Shown: positions 42,383 to 51,817 of the stretch, in pieces
Layout of the letters: every line of letters begins with the position of its first letter
How positions within the stretch are numbered: position 1 is the first letter of the stretch
NCBI RefSeq assembly: GCF_040187885.1
Contig: NZ_JBDPLH010000002.1
Span: forward strand, 1-64,000
DNA from: Roseateles_E cavernae
GTDB lineage: Bacteria > Pseudomonadota > Gammaproteobacteria > Burkholderiales > Burkholderiaceae_C
Direction: 5' to 3'
Length of the DNA stretch: 64,000 nucleotides
Position numbers and translations under genes: made by a program
The notes under the pieces: model-generated
Told to the model about the DNA's origin: nothing
Seen by the model: only the letters and a program-made list of their open reading frames with translations
Database searches by the model: none

Positions 42383-42510
42383 CCCGCTGCCCGCCGATAC
42401 CGGCGACAGTTGTAGGCCCTGATGTTTTCCCCCGGCCGGCCCGACGCGGCCTGTTCCCTGACGCTCTCGATGCTGTGTGTTCTCTCTTGCCGGCCGATGG
42501 GCCATTGCCG

Positions 42511-44679
42511 ATGACGGCGCCTCTGATGCCCTGGCCGCGCGAGCTGCGCTGCCTTGAGGGGCTACCGGTCCAGGACGGGCAGGATCTGCCGGCGACCCGC
42601 GCAGCGCTGCGCCGCATCGCTGGTCCCGGCGAGTTGACCCTGCTGCTCGACACCCCCGACGACGGCGCGCCGCCGCCGCCTGGCATGGACGAGCGCTATC
42701 GCCTGGCGATCCGCGAGAGCGGCATCGTGCTGCATGCGGCCACGGTGTTCGGCGCGCTGCGCGGCCTGCAGACGCTGAGTCAGCTGCGCGATGGCAAGAC
42801 CTGTCCCTGCGTCGAGATCATCGACGCACCGGCCTACCCCTGGCGCGGCCTCTTGATCGATGTGGCGCGGCGCTGGCTGCCGCTGGCGGTGCTCAAGCGC
42901 CAGCTCGACGGCATGGCCGCCGCCAAGCTCAATGTGCTGCACTGGCATCTGACCGATGACCAGGGTTGGCGCCTGGCCTCCGAGCGCTATCCGCGCCTGC
43001 AGAGCCATGCCGGCGGCGGGCAGTGCTACAGCCTGGAGGAGGCGCGCGAGCTGGTGGCCTATGCCAGCGAGCGCGGCATCCGCGTCGTGCCCGAGCTCGA
43101 TGTGCCAGGCCACACGACGGCGCTGGCCGCCGCCTATCCCGAGCTGTTCAGCGCGCCCGGGCCGTATGAGACAGAGCGGGGCTTCGGCGTCTTCAAGCCC
43201 TGCCTCGATCCGCGCAAGCCCGAGGTCTACGAGTTCCTCGACCACATCCTGACCGAATGGGCCACGGTCTTCCCCGATCCCTTTGTGCATATCGGTGGCG
43301 ACGAGGTCGAGGGCAGCCATTGGCAGGCGCTGGGCCTGGCGCCGCGCGCCACGCAGGCCTTGTTCAATCGCCGGCTGCTGGAGATCCTGGCCCGCCACGG
43401 CAAACGCATGCTGGGCTGGGACGAGCTCGGCGAGGACGAGGCGCTGCCGGCCGAGGTGATGGTCCAGTCCTGGCGCGGACCCGACAGCCTGGCCCGGATG
43501 GCGCGGCGCGGCCATGCGGTGCTGCTGTCGGCCGGTTTCTATCTGGATCAGCCCCATGCCAGCGCCTACCACTGGCGCCGACCCCTGCTGCCGCCGGCCG
43601 CGCCCAAGCTGCGCTGCCGGCCCGGCGAGCTGGCGCGCCATTGGCGCCTGCATCTGGACCTGGGCGTGCAGCAGCTGCGCGCCGAGCTGGGCCTGATCGA
43701 GGACAAGGCCGGCCAGTGGCGCGGCTGGATCGCTTTCGAGGGCCAGACGCCGCTGGCCCTGCGGACGCTGGCCTGGCGTGGTGCCGAGCTGCGCTTCGGC
43801 CTTGATACCTGGATGGGTGAGCTCAGCGCGCGGCTGCACGAGGAAGCGCCGTCGGCACGGCTGCGGGGTGTGATGCGCATCGCCAATGTGCTTTACCCGG
43901 CCGAGGGCGAGGCCCTGTATGCGCCGGACCAGCCGAGCGCTGCGCCGGCGCCGCTGGATGAGGCAGCGCTCGCGCGGGTGCGCGGGGCCGAGGCGGCGCT
44001 GTGGAGCGAGCTGGTCGACGCCCACAACATCGATCTGCGCCTGTGGCCGCGCCTGTTCGCGGTGGCCGAGCGCTTCTGGTCGGCCGCGCCGCCGCCCGGC
44101 GAGGCGGCCATGCTGCAGCGCCTGGATGCGGTGTCGCTGTGGGCCGTGCGCGAGCTCGGTCTGCAGCACGAGGCTCAGCATCGCCAGGGCCTGCTGGCCC
44201 TGGTGGACGGCGACGAGCGCGCGCTGGCCGAGCTGCAGCGCCTGGTGTGCCTGCTCGAGCCGGCCGGCTACTACGCCCGCCAGCACCGCAAAAAGCTCGG
44301 CGGGCGCTACCACCTGGACGAGCCGTTGAACCGCCTGGCCGATGTACTGCCGGCCGAGAACCGCTTGATGCAGGAGCTGGCGCGTGCCCCCATCGATAGT
44401 GCGCGCTGGCGCGCGCTGCTGGCCGAGGACTGGAGCGGGCTGCCGGCCCTGTTGCGTGGCTACGCCGGTCTGGCGGCGCTGCTGCCGCTGGCCGAGCGCC
44501 TGCCCGGGCTGCGCGCGCTGGGCCTGGAGCTGCTGGACGCTGTCGAGCAGGGCCAGGTCTTGCCCGAGGCGCGGCGCCGCGCCGCCCAGCAAACGCTGGA
44601 CGCTGCCGCGCCCATGGTCGACGAAGTGGTGCTGGCCCTGGTGCCGGCACTGGAGAGCCTGTTGGAGGCCTGCTCTTGA
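42511..44679 (+). CDS. Beta-N-acetylhexosaminidase, GH20 family, cytoplasmic
   Basis: A 722-residue enzyme releasing GlcNAc from the non-reducing end of chito-oligomers. The (beta/alpha)8 domain starts at YPWRGLLIDVARRWLP; KLNVLHWHLTDDQGWRL, RVVPELDVPGHTTA and the catalytic HIGGDEVEG (D264, E265) follow. AALWSELVDAHNIDLRLWPR, IAER-like AVAERFWS closes the barrel. About 140 residues separate YLDQPH from that block, more than usual, so an extra module seems inserted. No signal peptide, so it acts on imported oligomers. It starts an operon with the ABC transporter. ATG 42511 lacks a clear ribosome site; GTG 42475 is an alternative. Confidence 0.92.
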   Translation: MTAPLMPWPRELRCLEGLPVQDGQDLPATRAALRRIAGPGELTLLLDTPDDGAPPPPGMDERYRLAIRESGIVLHAATVFGALRGLQTLSQLRDGKTCPCVEIIDAPAYPWRGLLIDVARRWLPLAVLKRQLDGMAAAKLNVLHWHLTDDQGWRLASERYPRLQSHAGGGQCYSLEEARELVAYASERGIRVVPELDVPGHTTALAAAYPELFSAPGPYETERGFGVFKPCLDPRKPEVYEFLDHILTEWATVFPDPFVHIGGDEVEGSHWQALGLAPRATQALFNRRLLEILARHGKRMLGWDELGEDEALPAEVMVQSWRGPDSLARMARRGHAVLLSAGFYLDQPHASAYHWRRPLLPPAAPKLRCRPGELARHWRLHLDLGVQQLRAELGLIEDKAGQWRGWIAFEGQTPLALRTLAWRGAELRFGLDTWMGELSARLHEEAPSARLRGVMRIANVLYPAEGEALYAPDQPSAAPAPLDEAALARVRGAEAALWSELVDAHNIDLRLWPRLFAVAERFWSAAPPPGEAAMLQRLDAVSLWAVRELGLQHEAQHRQGLLALVDGDERALAELQRLVCLLEPAGYYARQHRKKLGGRYHLDEPLNRLADVLPAENRLMQELARAPIDSARWRALLAEDWSGLPALLRGYAGLAALLPLAERLPGLRALGLELLDAVEQGQVLPEARRRAAQQTLDAAAPMVDEVVLALVPALESLLEACS

Positions 44680-45899
44680 AAACTGTTTTGTTGTTGATGG
44701 CCTTGCTGGGCGCGGGCGCGGTCTGCGCCCAGCCGCTGGACCTGCTGCACTGGTGGACCTCGGGCAGCGAGGCGCAGACCCTGGCCGAAGTGCGCCAGAC
44801 CGCGCGGGAGGCCGGGGTGGACTGGCGCGAGTCGCCGGTGGCCGGGGCCGGCAATGCCAACACCCTGCTGAAGACCCGCTTCCTGTCCGGTCATCCGCCG
44901 GCGCTGGCCCAGCTCGACAAGGCGGTCTGGGTCTGGGGCGAGGCCGTGCCGCTGGCCGACCTGACGGCGGTGGCCCGGTCCCAGCGCTGGGGCCAGGTCT
45001 TGCCAGCGGCGATCTACACCGAGCTGCTGTACCAGGACAAGGCGGTGGCCGTACCGATCAACGTGCACCGCCTCAACAGCCTGTGGAGCAACACGGCCCT
45101 GCTCAAGCGCCATGGCTTGGCCGTGCCGCGCAGCTGGCCGGAGTTCTTCGCGGCCGCCGAGGCGCTGCAGGCGGCCGGCGTGATTCCGCTGGCCATAGGC
45201 GGCACGGTGGGCCAGCAGTTCAGCGTGTTCGCCAATATCGTGCTGGGGCAGGGCGGGCCGGCCTTCTTCCGCCAGGCCCTGGTCAAGGGCGACGCGACGC
45301 TGCTGGGCGGGCCGCAGATGTTATCGATGCTGCGCGACTTCAAGCGGGTCAAGCGCTATACCGATGCCGGCCAGGTCGGGCGCGACTGGGCCGTGGCCAC
45401 CAGCCTGCTGATACAGGGCCGGGCCGCGATGCAGTTCACCGGCGACTGGGCCAATGGCGAGTTCCTGAAGGCCGGCTGGGTGGCCGGGCGCGACTACGAC
45501 TGCACGGCCGCGCCGGGCCATGGCGATCTGCACTACTTCGAGTTCGACCGCATCCTGTTCTTCAAGCCCGCCAGCCCGGCCCAGGCGCGCCAGCAGGCGC
45601 GGCTGGCCGAGGCCCTGCTGCAGCCCGAGGCCTCGACCCGCTTCGCGCGCAGCAAGGGCGGCATTCCGGTGCGGGTCGATGCCGATCTGGCGGGCTTCAA
45701 CGCCTGCGCCCAGCGCTCCTATGCCGACTTCAAGAAGAGCGGCGCTGATGGCCGCCTGACCCTGGCCCTGGGCGCCCAGCTGCCCGAGGCCACCCACGGC
45801 GCCTACCGCGATGTGGTGGCGGCCTTCTGGGCCAGTGATCGGATGACGGCCGAGCAGGCGCAGGCGCGCCTCGTGAAAGCAGCCCGGGTGGTCGATTGA
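44676..45899 (+). CDS. ABC transporter sugar-binding protein (CUT1)
   Basis: A 407-residue periplasmic extracellular-solute-binding protein family 1 member. Signal peptide MKTVLLLMALLGAGAVCAQP; mature part begins LDLLHWWTSGSEAQTLAEV, a typical CUT1 start (compare malto- and chito-oligosaccharide binders). Start TTG 44676 overlaps the GH20 TGA as TTGA, with GGAGG 7 bp upstream, so translation is coupled to GH20. The gene pairing points to chitobiose or chito-oligosaccharides as ligand (compare NgcE or ChiE systems), inferred only from context. Confidence 0.92.
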   Translation: MKTVLLLMALLGAGAVCAQPLDLLHWWTSGSEAQTLAEVRQTAREAGVDWRESPVAGAGNANTLLKTRFLSGHPPALAQLDKAVWVWGEAVPLADLTAVARSQRWGQVLPAAIYTELLYQDKAVAVPINVHRLNSLWSNTALLKRHGLAVPRSWPEFFAAAEALQAAGVIPLAIGGTVGQQFSVFANIVLGQGGPAFFRQALVKGDATLLGGPQMLSMLRDFKRVKRYTDAGQVGRDWAVATSLLIQGRAAMQFTGDWANGEFLKAGWVAGRDYDCTAAPGHGDLHYFEFDRILFFKPASPAQARQQARLAEALLQPEASTRFARSKGGIPVRVDADLAGFNACAQRSYADFKKSGADGRLTLALGAQLPEATHGAYRDVVAAFWASDRMTAEQAQARLVKAARVVD

Positions 45900-46786
45900 T
45901 GAAATTGCAACACCGCCACCTGCCGCCGCTGCTGATCGCGCCCTCGCTGATCGTCTGCCTGCTGTTCTTCTACGGCTTCATGGCCTGGACCGGCTGGATC
46001 TCGCTGACCCGCTCGGGCCTGCTGCCCAGCAGCGAGTTCGTCGGCTGGATGCAGTACCAGCGCCTGTTTGCTGATGAGCGCTGGCTGGCCGCGCTGGCCA
46101 ATCTGGCCCGCTTCGCCGGCCTCTTCATCGCGATCCCGCTGGCGCTGGGCCTGCTGCTGGCCGTGCTGCTGGACCAGAAGCTGCGCGCCGAGGGCGCGCT
46201 GCGCCTGATCTATCTGCACCCGATGGCGCTGTCGCTGATCGTCACCGGCACGGTCTGGCGCTGGCTGCTGGACCCCGAGCTGGGCCTGCCGCAAGGGCTG
46301 CGCCAGCTCGGCTTCAGCAACTTCCGCTTCGACTGGCTGGCCGACGAGCAGATGGCGCTGTACACGCTGGTGATCGCGGCGGTCTGGCAGATCACCGGCT
46401 TTGTGATGGCGGTGTTCCTGGCCGGTCTGCGCGGCGTGGACGACGCGGTGGTCAATGCCGCCCGGCTCGACGGCGCGCGCGGCTTCACGCTGTACCGCCG
46501 CATCCTGCTGCCAACCCTGGGCCCCAGCCTGTTCTCGGCCCTGCTGGTGCTGCTGCCGGCCTCGATCAAGAGCTTCGATCTGGTGGTGGCGCTGACCGAT
46601 GGCGGGCCCGGCCACGCCAGCGAGCTGCCGGCCCTGTATATGTTCCAGATGGCCTTCGAGCGCAGCCGCCTGGGTCTGGGCGCGGCCAGCGCGATGGTGA
46701 TGATGATGATGGTGTTGTCAATTGCCTTGCCTTACGCCTATGCGCGTGGCCGTGCCAGTTCGCGCCAGGGGGCAGGTCATGCTTAA
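45899..46786 (+). CDS. ABC sugar permease 1 (MalF/UgpA-type)
   Basis: A 295-residue inner-membrane permease with six expected helices, beginning LLIAPSLIVCLLFFYGFMAW. The cytoplasmic EAA loop is NAARLDGARGFTLYRRILLP, the contact to the ATPase. ATG 45899 overlaps the binding-protein stop as TGATG. It forms the channel with permease 2. Confidence 0.93.
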   Translation: MKLQHRHLPPLLIAPSLIVCLLFFYGFMAWTGWISLTRSGLLPSSEFVGWMQYQRLFADERWLAALANLARFAGLFIAIPLALGLLLAVLLDQKLRAEGALRLIYLHPMALSLIVTGTVWRWLLDPELGLPQGLRQLGFSNFRFDWLADEQMALYTLVIAAVWQITGFVMAVFLAGLRGVDDAVVNAARLDGARGFTLYRRILLPTLGPSLFSALLVLLPASIKSFDLVVALTDGGPGHASELPALYMFQMAFERSRLGLGAASAMVMMMMVLSIALPYAYARGRASSRQGAGHA

Positions 46787-47594
46787 GCGCAGTCTGGCCT
46801 ACGCGCTGGCGGCGCTGTTCGCGATCTATTTCATCCTGCCGCTGGCCTTCATGCTCCTGAACTCCTTCAAGAGCGCGGCCGAGCTGGCCCAGGGCGGCTT
46901 TCTGGGCTGGCCCCGGGTGCCGGGTCTTGAGGGCTGGCGCCAGGCCTGGGCCGCCCTGGGCGGCAGCTTCGGCAACAGCCTGCTGCTGGCGCTGCCGGTG
47001 GTGGCGGCGTCCAGCCTGCTGGCAGCGCTGAACGGCTTCATCCTGTGCAAGTTCCGTTTTCGCGGCAGCGAGGCCATCTTCCTGCTGCTGCTGGTGGCGC
47101 TGTTCCTGCCGATCAAGGTCTATCTGCTGCCGCTGGCCATCAGCCTGGCCAGGCTGGGCCTGGGCAAGTCGCTGGGGGTGCTGATCGCCATCCATGTGAT
47201 CTACAGCCTGCCGCTGGCGCTGTTCTTCCGCAACCATTACCTGGGCTTCCCGGACGAGCTGCTGCGCGCCGCCCGCATCGACGGCGCCGGCTTCTGGGCC
47301 CTGTTCACCCGCATCGTGCTGCCGCTGTCCAAGCCGGTGTTCGTCGTCGTCGTGATCCTGCAGTTCACGACGATCTGGAACGAGTACCTGTTCGGCCTGG
47401 TCTTCACCGGCGACGGCGACCGGCCCATCACCGCGGCCCTGGCCCAGCTCGGCGCGGCCGGCGAGGGCGGGGTCAAGCAATACAACGTCGAGATGGCCGG
47501 CGCCCTGCTGGCGGCCCTGCCGACGCTGGCCGTCTACCTGCTGGCCGGCCGGCATTTCACCCGCGGCCTGGTGGCCGGTGCAGTAAAAGGTTGA
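46779..47594 (+). CDS. ABC sugar permease 2 (MalG/UgpE-type)
   Basis: A 271-residue inner-membrane permease. It has the N-terminal helix ALAALFAIYFILPLAFMLLN, SFKS motif, and EAA loop RAARIDGAGFWALFTRIVLP. NEYLFGLVF is typical of MalG-type partners. ATG 46779 lies 8 bp inside the end of permease 1, with AGGGGGC upstream, indicating tight coupling. Confidence 0.93.
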   Translation: MLKRSLAYALAALFAIYFILPLAFMLLNSFKSAAELAQGGFLGWPRVPGLEGWRQAWAALGGSFGNSLLLALPVVAASSLLAALNGFILCKFRFRGSEAIFLLLLVALFLPIKVYLLPLAISLARLGLGKSLGVLIAIHVIYSLPLALFFRNHYLGFPDELLRAARIDGAGFWALFTRIVLPLSKPVFVVVVILQFTTIWNEYLFGLVFTGDGDRPITAALAQLGAAGEGGVKQYNVEMAGALLAALPTLAVYLLAGRHFTRGLVAGAVKG

Positions 47595-47600
47595 GTACAG

Positions 47601-48701
<1,101 letters not shown>

Positions 48702-48712
48702 GCTTGCTGACC

Positions 48713-49873
48713 ATGATCAATCGTCGCCGCACCCTGTTGCTGACTCTAGCCGCCCTGCCGATGACCGCTGCCGCCACTTCCTTCCCGAACCCGGCGCTGA
48801 CCGTCTATATCGGCGGCTATGCCCCCAAATCCCGAGGCATCCATCGCTTTCGCCTCGACCCGGTCAGCGGCGCGCTGAAGCCACAAGACCTGACCCCCAA
48901 TGAACTGAGCCCCAGCTGGCTGGCGCTGGACGCCGGTCGCCGGGTGCTCTACGGCGCCAACGAGGCCGCTGCCTCGGTCAGCGCCTATGCGCTGGCGGTG
49001 GACGGCGCGCTGCGCCCGCTGGGCACGGCAGCCTCGGGCGGGGCCGGCCCGGTGCATCTGAGCCTGCATCCGGCGGGCCGCCATCTTTTCGTCGCCAACT
49101 ATGGCGGGGCCACGGTGGCCGTGCTGCCGCTGCTGGACCATGGCCGGCCAGGCCCGGCCCTCGAGGTGCGGCCCACCGCCTTCGCGCCGGAGTTGCGGCC
49201 CGGGCCGCAGCGTGCTGCGCGCGCCCCTGAGGGCAGTTTTGCGATCAGCGGCCACGACGCCGCCCATGCCCATATGGCGGCCAGCGATCCCAGCGGACGC
49301 TTCGTGATCGTCTGCGATCTTGGCCTGGACCTGCTGATCGTCTGGCGCTTCGACGCCGCCACCGGCCGCCTGAGCTCGCCCCAAGCCACAGCGGTCTCGC
49401 CGGGTGCCGGGCCGCGTCACTTTGTCTTTCATCCGCAGCGCCCCGAGCTGGTCTATGTGCTCAACGAGGAAGCCTCGAGCTTGAGCTGGCTGCGCCTGGA
49501 TGCAGCCGCAGGCCGGCTTGTGCCGCTGGGCGAGGTTAGCGCGCTGCCGGCCGGCTTCAAGGGCACCAGCTTCGCGTCCGGCCTGCTGGTTTCGCCCGAT
49601 GGGCGTCAGCTCTACAGCCTGAATCGCCTGCACGACAGCATCGCGATCTTCGACCTGCTGGCCGATGGCGCACCGCGCCTGCGCGGCCTGGAATGGACGC
49701 GCGGCAGCTATCCGCGCAGCGCCGCGCTGGATGCAAGCGGCCGCTGGCTGCTGGTCTGCAACCAGAACAGCGACCATGTGGCGGTGTTCGAGCGCAGCAC
49801 CGTTGACGGCGGGCTGCGCTTTGCCGAGCAGTACGGGGCGGTGGGCAGCCCGGCGGCAGTGGTGTTTGGCTGA
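48713..49873 (+). CDS. Lactonase-family seven-bladed beta-propeller, exported
   Basis: A 386-residue protein of the Pgl-like lactonase family (PF10282). A twin-arginine-like leader (NRRRTLLLTLAALPMTAAA) indicates export. Repeated propeller blocks include YIGGYAPKSRGIHRFRLD, GAGPVHLSLHPAGRHLFVAN, AHAHMAASDPSGRFVIVCDL, GAGPRHFVFHP and GTSFASGLLVSPDGRQLYSLNR. Some relatives are 6-phosphogluconolactonases, but an exported one must have another lactone substrate, perhaps the product of sugar oxidation. It follows the ATPase by 11 bp, so it ends the GH20 operon. Confidence 0.88.
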   Translation: MINRRRTLLLTLAALPMTAAATSFPNPALTVYIGGYAPKSRGIHRFRLDPVSGALKPQDLTPNELSPSWLALDAGRRVLYGANEAAASVSAYALAVDGALRPLGTAASGGAGPVHLSLHPAGRHLFVANYGGATVAVLPLLDHGRPGPALEVRPTAFAPELRPGPQRAARAPEGSFAISGHDAAHAHMAASDPSGRFVIVCDLGLDLLIVWRFDAATGRLSSPQATAVSPGAGPRHFVFHPQRPELVYVLNEEASSLSWLRLDAAAGRLVPLGEVSALPAGFKGTSFASGLLVSPDGRQLYSLNRLHDSIAIFDLLADGAPRLRGLEWTRGSYPRSAALDASGRWLLVCNQNSDHVAVFERSTVDGGLRFAEQYGAVGSPAAVVFG

Positions 49874-49885
49874 GCTCGCAGCCGC

Positions 49886-50134
49886 TCAGCCCTTCTTCTT
49901 GATCGCGCCCCAGACGAGCAGCAGCACGACGGCGCCGAGCACCGAGGCGATGAAGCCCGCGCCCTGGCCGGCGGTATACCAGCCCAGCGCCTGACCCAGA
50001 TAGGTGGCGGCCAAGGCGCCGCCAATGCCGATCAGCGTGGTCACGATGAAGCCGGCCGAGTCGTCACCCGGCTTGACGGCACGCGCCACCAGCCCCGCAA
50101 GAAACCCGATCAAGATGGTCCAGACGATGCCCAT
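49886..50134 (-). CDS. GlsB/YeaQ/YmgE family membrane protein
   Basis: An 82-residue, three-helix membrane protein: MGIVWTILIGFLAGLVARAV, KPGDDSAGFIVTTLIGIGGA, and a last helix with the lysine end WGAIKKKG. This is the transglycosylase-associated (GlsB/YeaQ) small family linked to stress. The name is historical; function is unknown. Start ATG 50134 has a GGAAAG-type site. Confidence 0.9.
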   Translation of the reverse strand: MGIVWTILIGFLAGLVARAVKPGDDSAGFIVTTLIGIGGALAATYLGQALGWYTAGQGAGFIASVLGAVVLLLVWGAIKKKG

Positions 50135-50325
50135 GGCTGCTCTTCTTTCCTTCGAGGGTTGAGGCCGGACGGTATCGCGCGGCGGGATCATGATAGCGGC
50201 GCTGTCGGTGCGTTGCGGCTGCTCGGATGCGGGGGATGAAAACCCGAGGGGGTCAGGGCTTGCCAGCGGGGCTTTCACCTGCCGCCTTCAAGCCTTGAGC
50301 CTCGAGCGGGTCCAACAACGAGCGG

Positions 50326-50829
50326 TCATTTGAGTTTGGTGTCCTCGCGCTTTGCTTCCGCCATCGCCTCCGGTTCGAGTTCCTCGGCGTAGCGGTTCAT
50401 GCGGATGAAGAAGCCCCAGCCCGCCAGCAGCACGCCGGCCGAGAGCACGATGGCGGCGGCGTACAGCATGTGGGCGGGGTCTTCGTGCGCGGCCTTGAAG
50501 GTGGCCACCAGACCCTCGATCGCCAGGGCCACGACGACGACGACGAGAAACCTCGACAGGAAACGCCGCACGCGGGTCGGCCCGCTGATGTGGGCGTCGC
50601 GCACGACCTCCTCCTCGGCAATGGTCTGCGCAATCTGCAGGGCCACCACGGCGGCGGCCAGCAGGCCGACCGCTTCAATGATCTGCAGCGCGGCCCCGCG
50701 GTCCAGCCCGCCCTCGAAGGCCAGCCAGCCGACCTTGGCGGCAATCAGGGTGAGCATCAGCGCGGCGCAGGCAAAGAGGATCGCCATCAGGCCGTGGATG
50801 ACAGGAAACGCGCGCAGCAGGGTTTTCAT
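50326..50829 (-). CDS. Four-helix membrane protein of unknown function
   Basis: A 167-residue inner-membrane protein with four hydrophobic helices (about residues 10-30, 40-65, 92-115, 124-146). The loop after helix 2 reads EEEVVRDAHISGPTRVRRFL, which is the most conserved-looking part, and the tail is acidic then basic (EAKREDTKLK). I do not recognise a named domain. ATG 50829 has only a weak ribosome site. Its promoter region faces the GntR gene and includes the repeat box at 50932. Confidence 0.78.
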   Translation of the reverse strand: MKTLLRAFPVIHGLMAILFACAALMLTLIAAKVGWLAFEGGLDRGAALQIIEAVGLLAAAVVALQIAQTIAEEEVVRDAHISGPTRVRRFLSRFLVVVVVALAIEGLVATFKAAHEDPAHMLYAAAIVLSAGVLLAGWGFFIRMNRYAEELEPEAMAEAKREDTKLK

Positions 50830-50931
50830 CGGCAGATCATGAGCAAGAATTGCAAGCGGAGGGTGCCATGTGCCCATGGACGCACTGGCAGGCGTCGTCG
50901 GATTGTTGCCGCAGATCGTTCGCCGCATGAC

Positions 50932-50959
50932 CTTAATTCACTCTTAAAGCAATCTTGAG
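50932..50959 (+). promoter_or_regulatory. CTTAA-type direct-repeat box 3 (three units)
   Basis: CTTAAT-N5-CTTAAA-N5-CTTGAG, three hexamers at exact 11-bp period, 37 bp before the GntR start. It has the same architecture as the box before GH19b, although no response regulator gene adjoins it. Confidence 0.68.
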
Positions 50960-50978
50960 CCGGGCTGAAAGCCCGGCT
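50958..50978 (+). promoter_or_regulatory. 8-bp hairpin in the GntR leader
   Basis: AGCCGGGC-TGAAA-GCCCGGCT is a perfect stem of 8 bp with 5-base loop, 18 bp before the GntR ATG. No T run follows, so it is not a classic terminator. It could be an operator for GntR itself or a leader structure. Its first two bases overlap the last repeat of the box. Confidence 0.5.
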
Positions 50979-50995
50979 GCGACAGTGGCAACACC

Positions 50996-51817
50996 ATGTC
51001 GCACACGCTTGAAATCGAATCCCCCACCGACTCGGCGCCGCTCTACCTGCGCCTGATGCAGCAGCTGCTGGACGAGGTGCGGCAGGGGCGCTGGCAGACC
51101 GGCCTGCCCTCCGAGCGCAAGCTCTCGGACCGGCTGGCGGTGTCGCGGCACACGGCGCGGCGGGCCCTGGATCTGCTGTGCCAGCGCGGCATGCTGGAGC
51201 GTCGGCGGGGCTCGGGCACCTATCTGACCCAGCCGTTGGTGGACGCGGCGGCCCAGGCTCCGGCGCTGCAGCCGCTGCTGAGCGCCCCCAGACCTGCCGC
51301 TTTGCGTCAGGCCCCCCGAGGGGGTCAAGCAAACTCGGGAACGGCCCTTCGTTTACTTGAGAGCCCGGCCGGCGCCAGCCTGCCGCGCCACTGGCTGGTG
51401 CGCGAGGCCGGTGCGGCCACGCCGGAGGAGTTGTTCGCGCTGGGCCTGTCGCCGCAGACGCCGGTGGCGCGGCTGCAGTGGCGCGAGACGGCAGCCGCAA
51501 CGGGGGGCGCAGCGGACCCGGGCTGGGCGGGTCTGGAAAGCCGCTGCCTGGCCCTGCATCTGCTGCCCCGGCCGCAGCAGTTTGACGGCCGGCTGGAAGA
51601 CTGGCTGGCCGAGCAAGGCCTGAGCCCGACGCGCGAGCTGCAGCGCCTGCGCGCCTGCAATGCGACGCCCGAGCAGGCACGGCTGCTGGGACTGGCGCCG
51701 GGCGTCGCGCTGCTGCACATCACCCGCCAGAGCTATGGGCCGCGCGGCCAGGCCCTGGTGCTAAGCCACAGCTACCGGCTTGCGGACCAGGCCGGCCTGG
51801 TGATGGAGCTGCGCTGA
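50996..51817 (+). CDS. GntR family regulator with UTRA domain
   Basis: A 273-residue HutC-subfamily regulator. The winged helix reads PLYLRLMQQLLDEVRQGRW, LPSERKLSDRLAVSRHTARR and GMLERRRGSGTYLTQP; the UTRA effector domain follows (LGLSPQTPVARLQW, LLGLAPGVALLHITRQSYGP). UTRA members such as NagR and DasR respond to phosphorylated amino sugars, which suits the GH20-transporter operon encoded nearby. The last 57 bp overlap the convergent kinase HK3. Its likely targets are the GH20 operon and its own gene. Confidence 0.9.
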   Translation: MSHTLEIESPTDSAPLYLRLMQQLLDEVRQGRWQTGLPSERKLSDRLAVSRHTARRALDLLCQRGMLERRRGSGTYLTQPLVDAAAQAPALQPLLSAPRPAALRQAPRGGQANSGTALRLLESPAGASLPRHWLVREAGAATPEELFALGLSPQTPVARLQWRETAAATGGAADPGWAGLESRCLALHLLPRPQQFDGRLEDWLAEQGLSPTRELQRLRACNATPEQARLLGLAPGVALLHITRQSYGPRGQALVLSHSYRLADQAGLVMELR

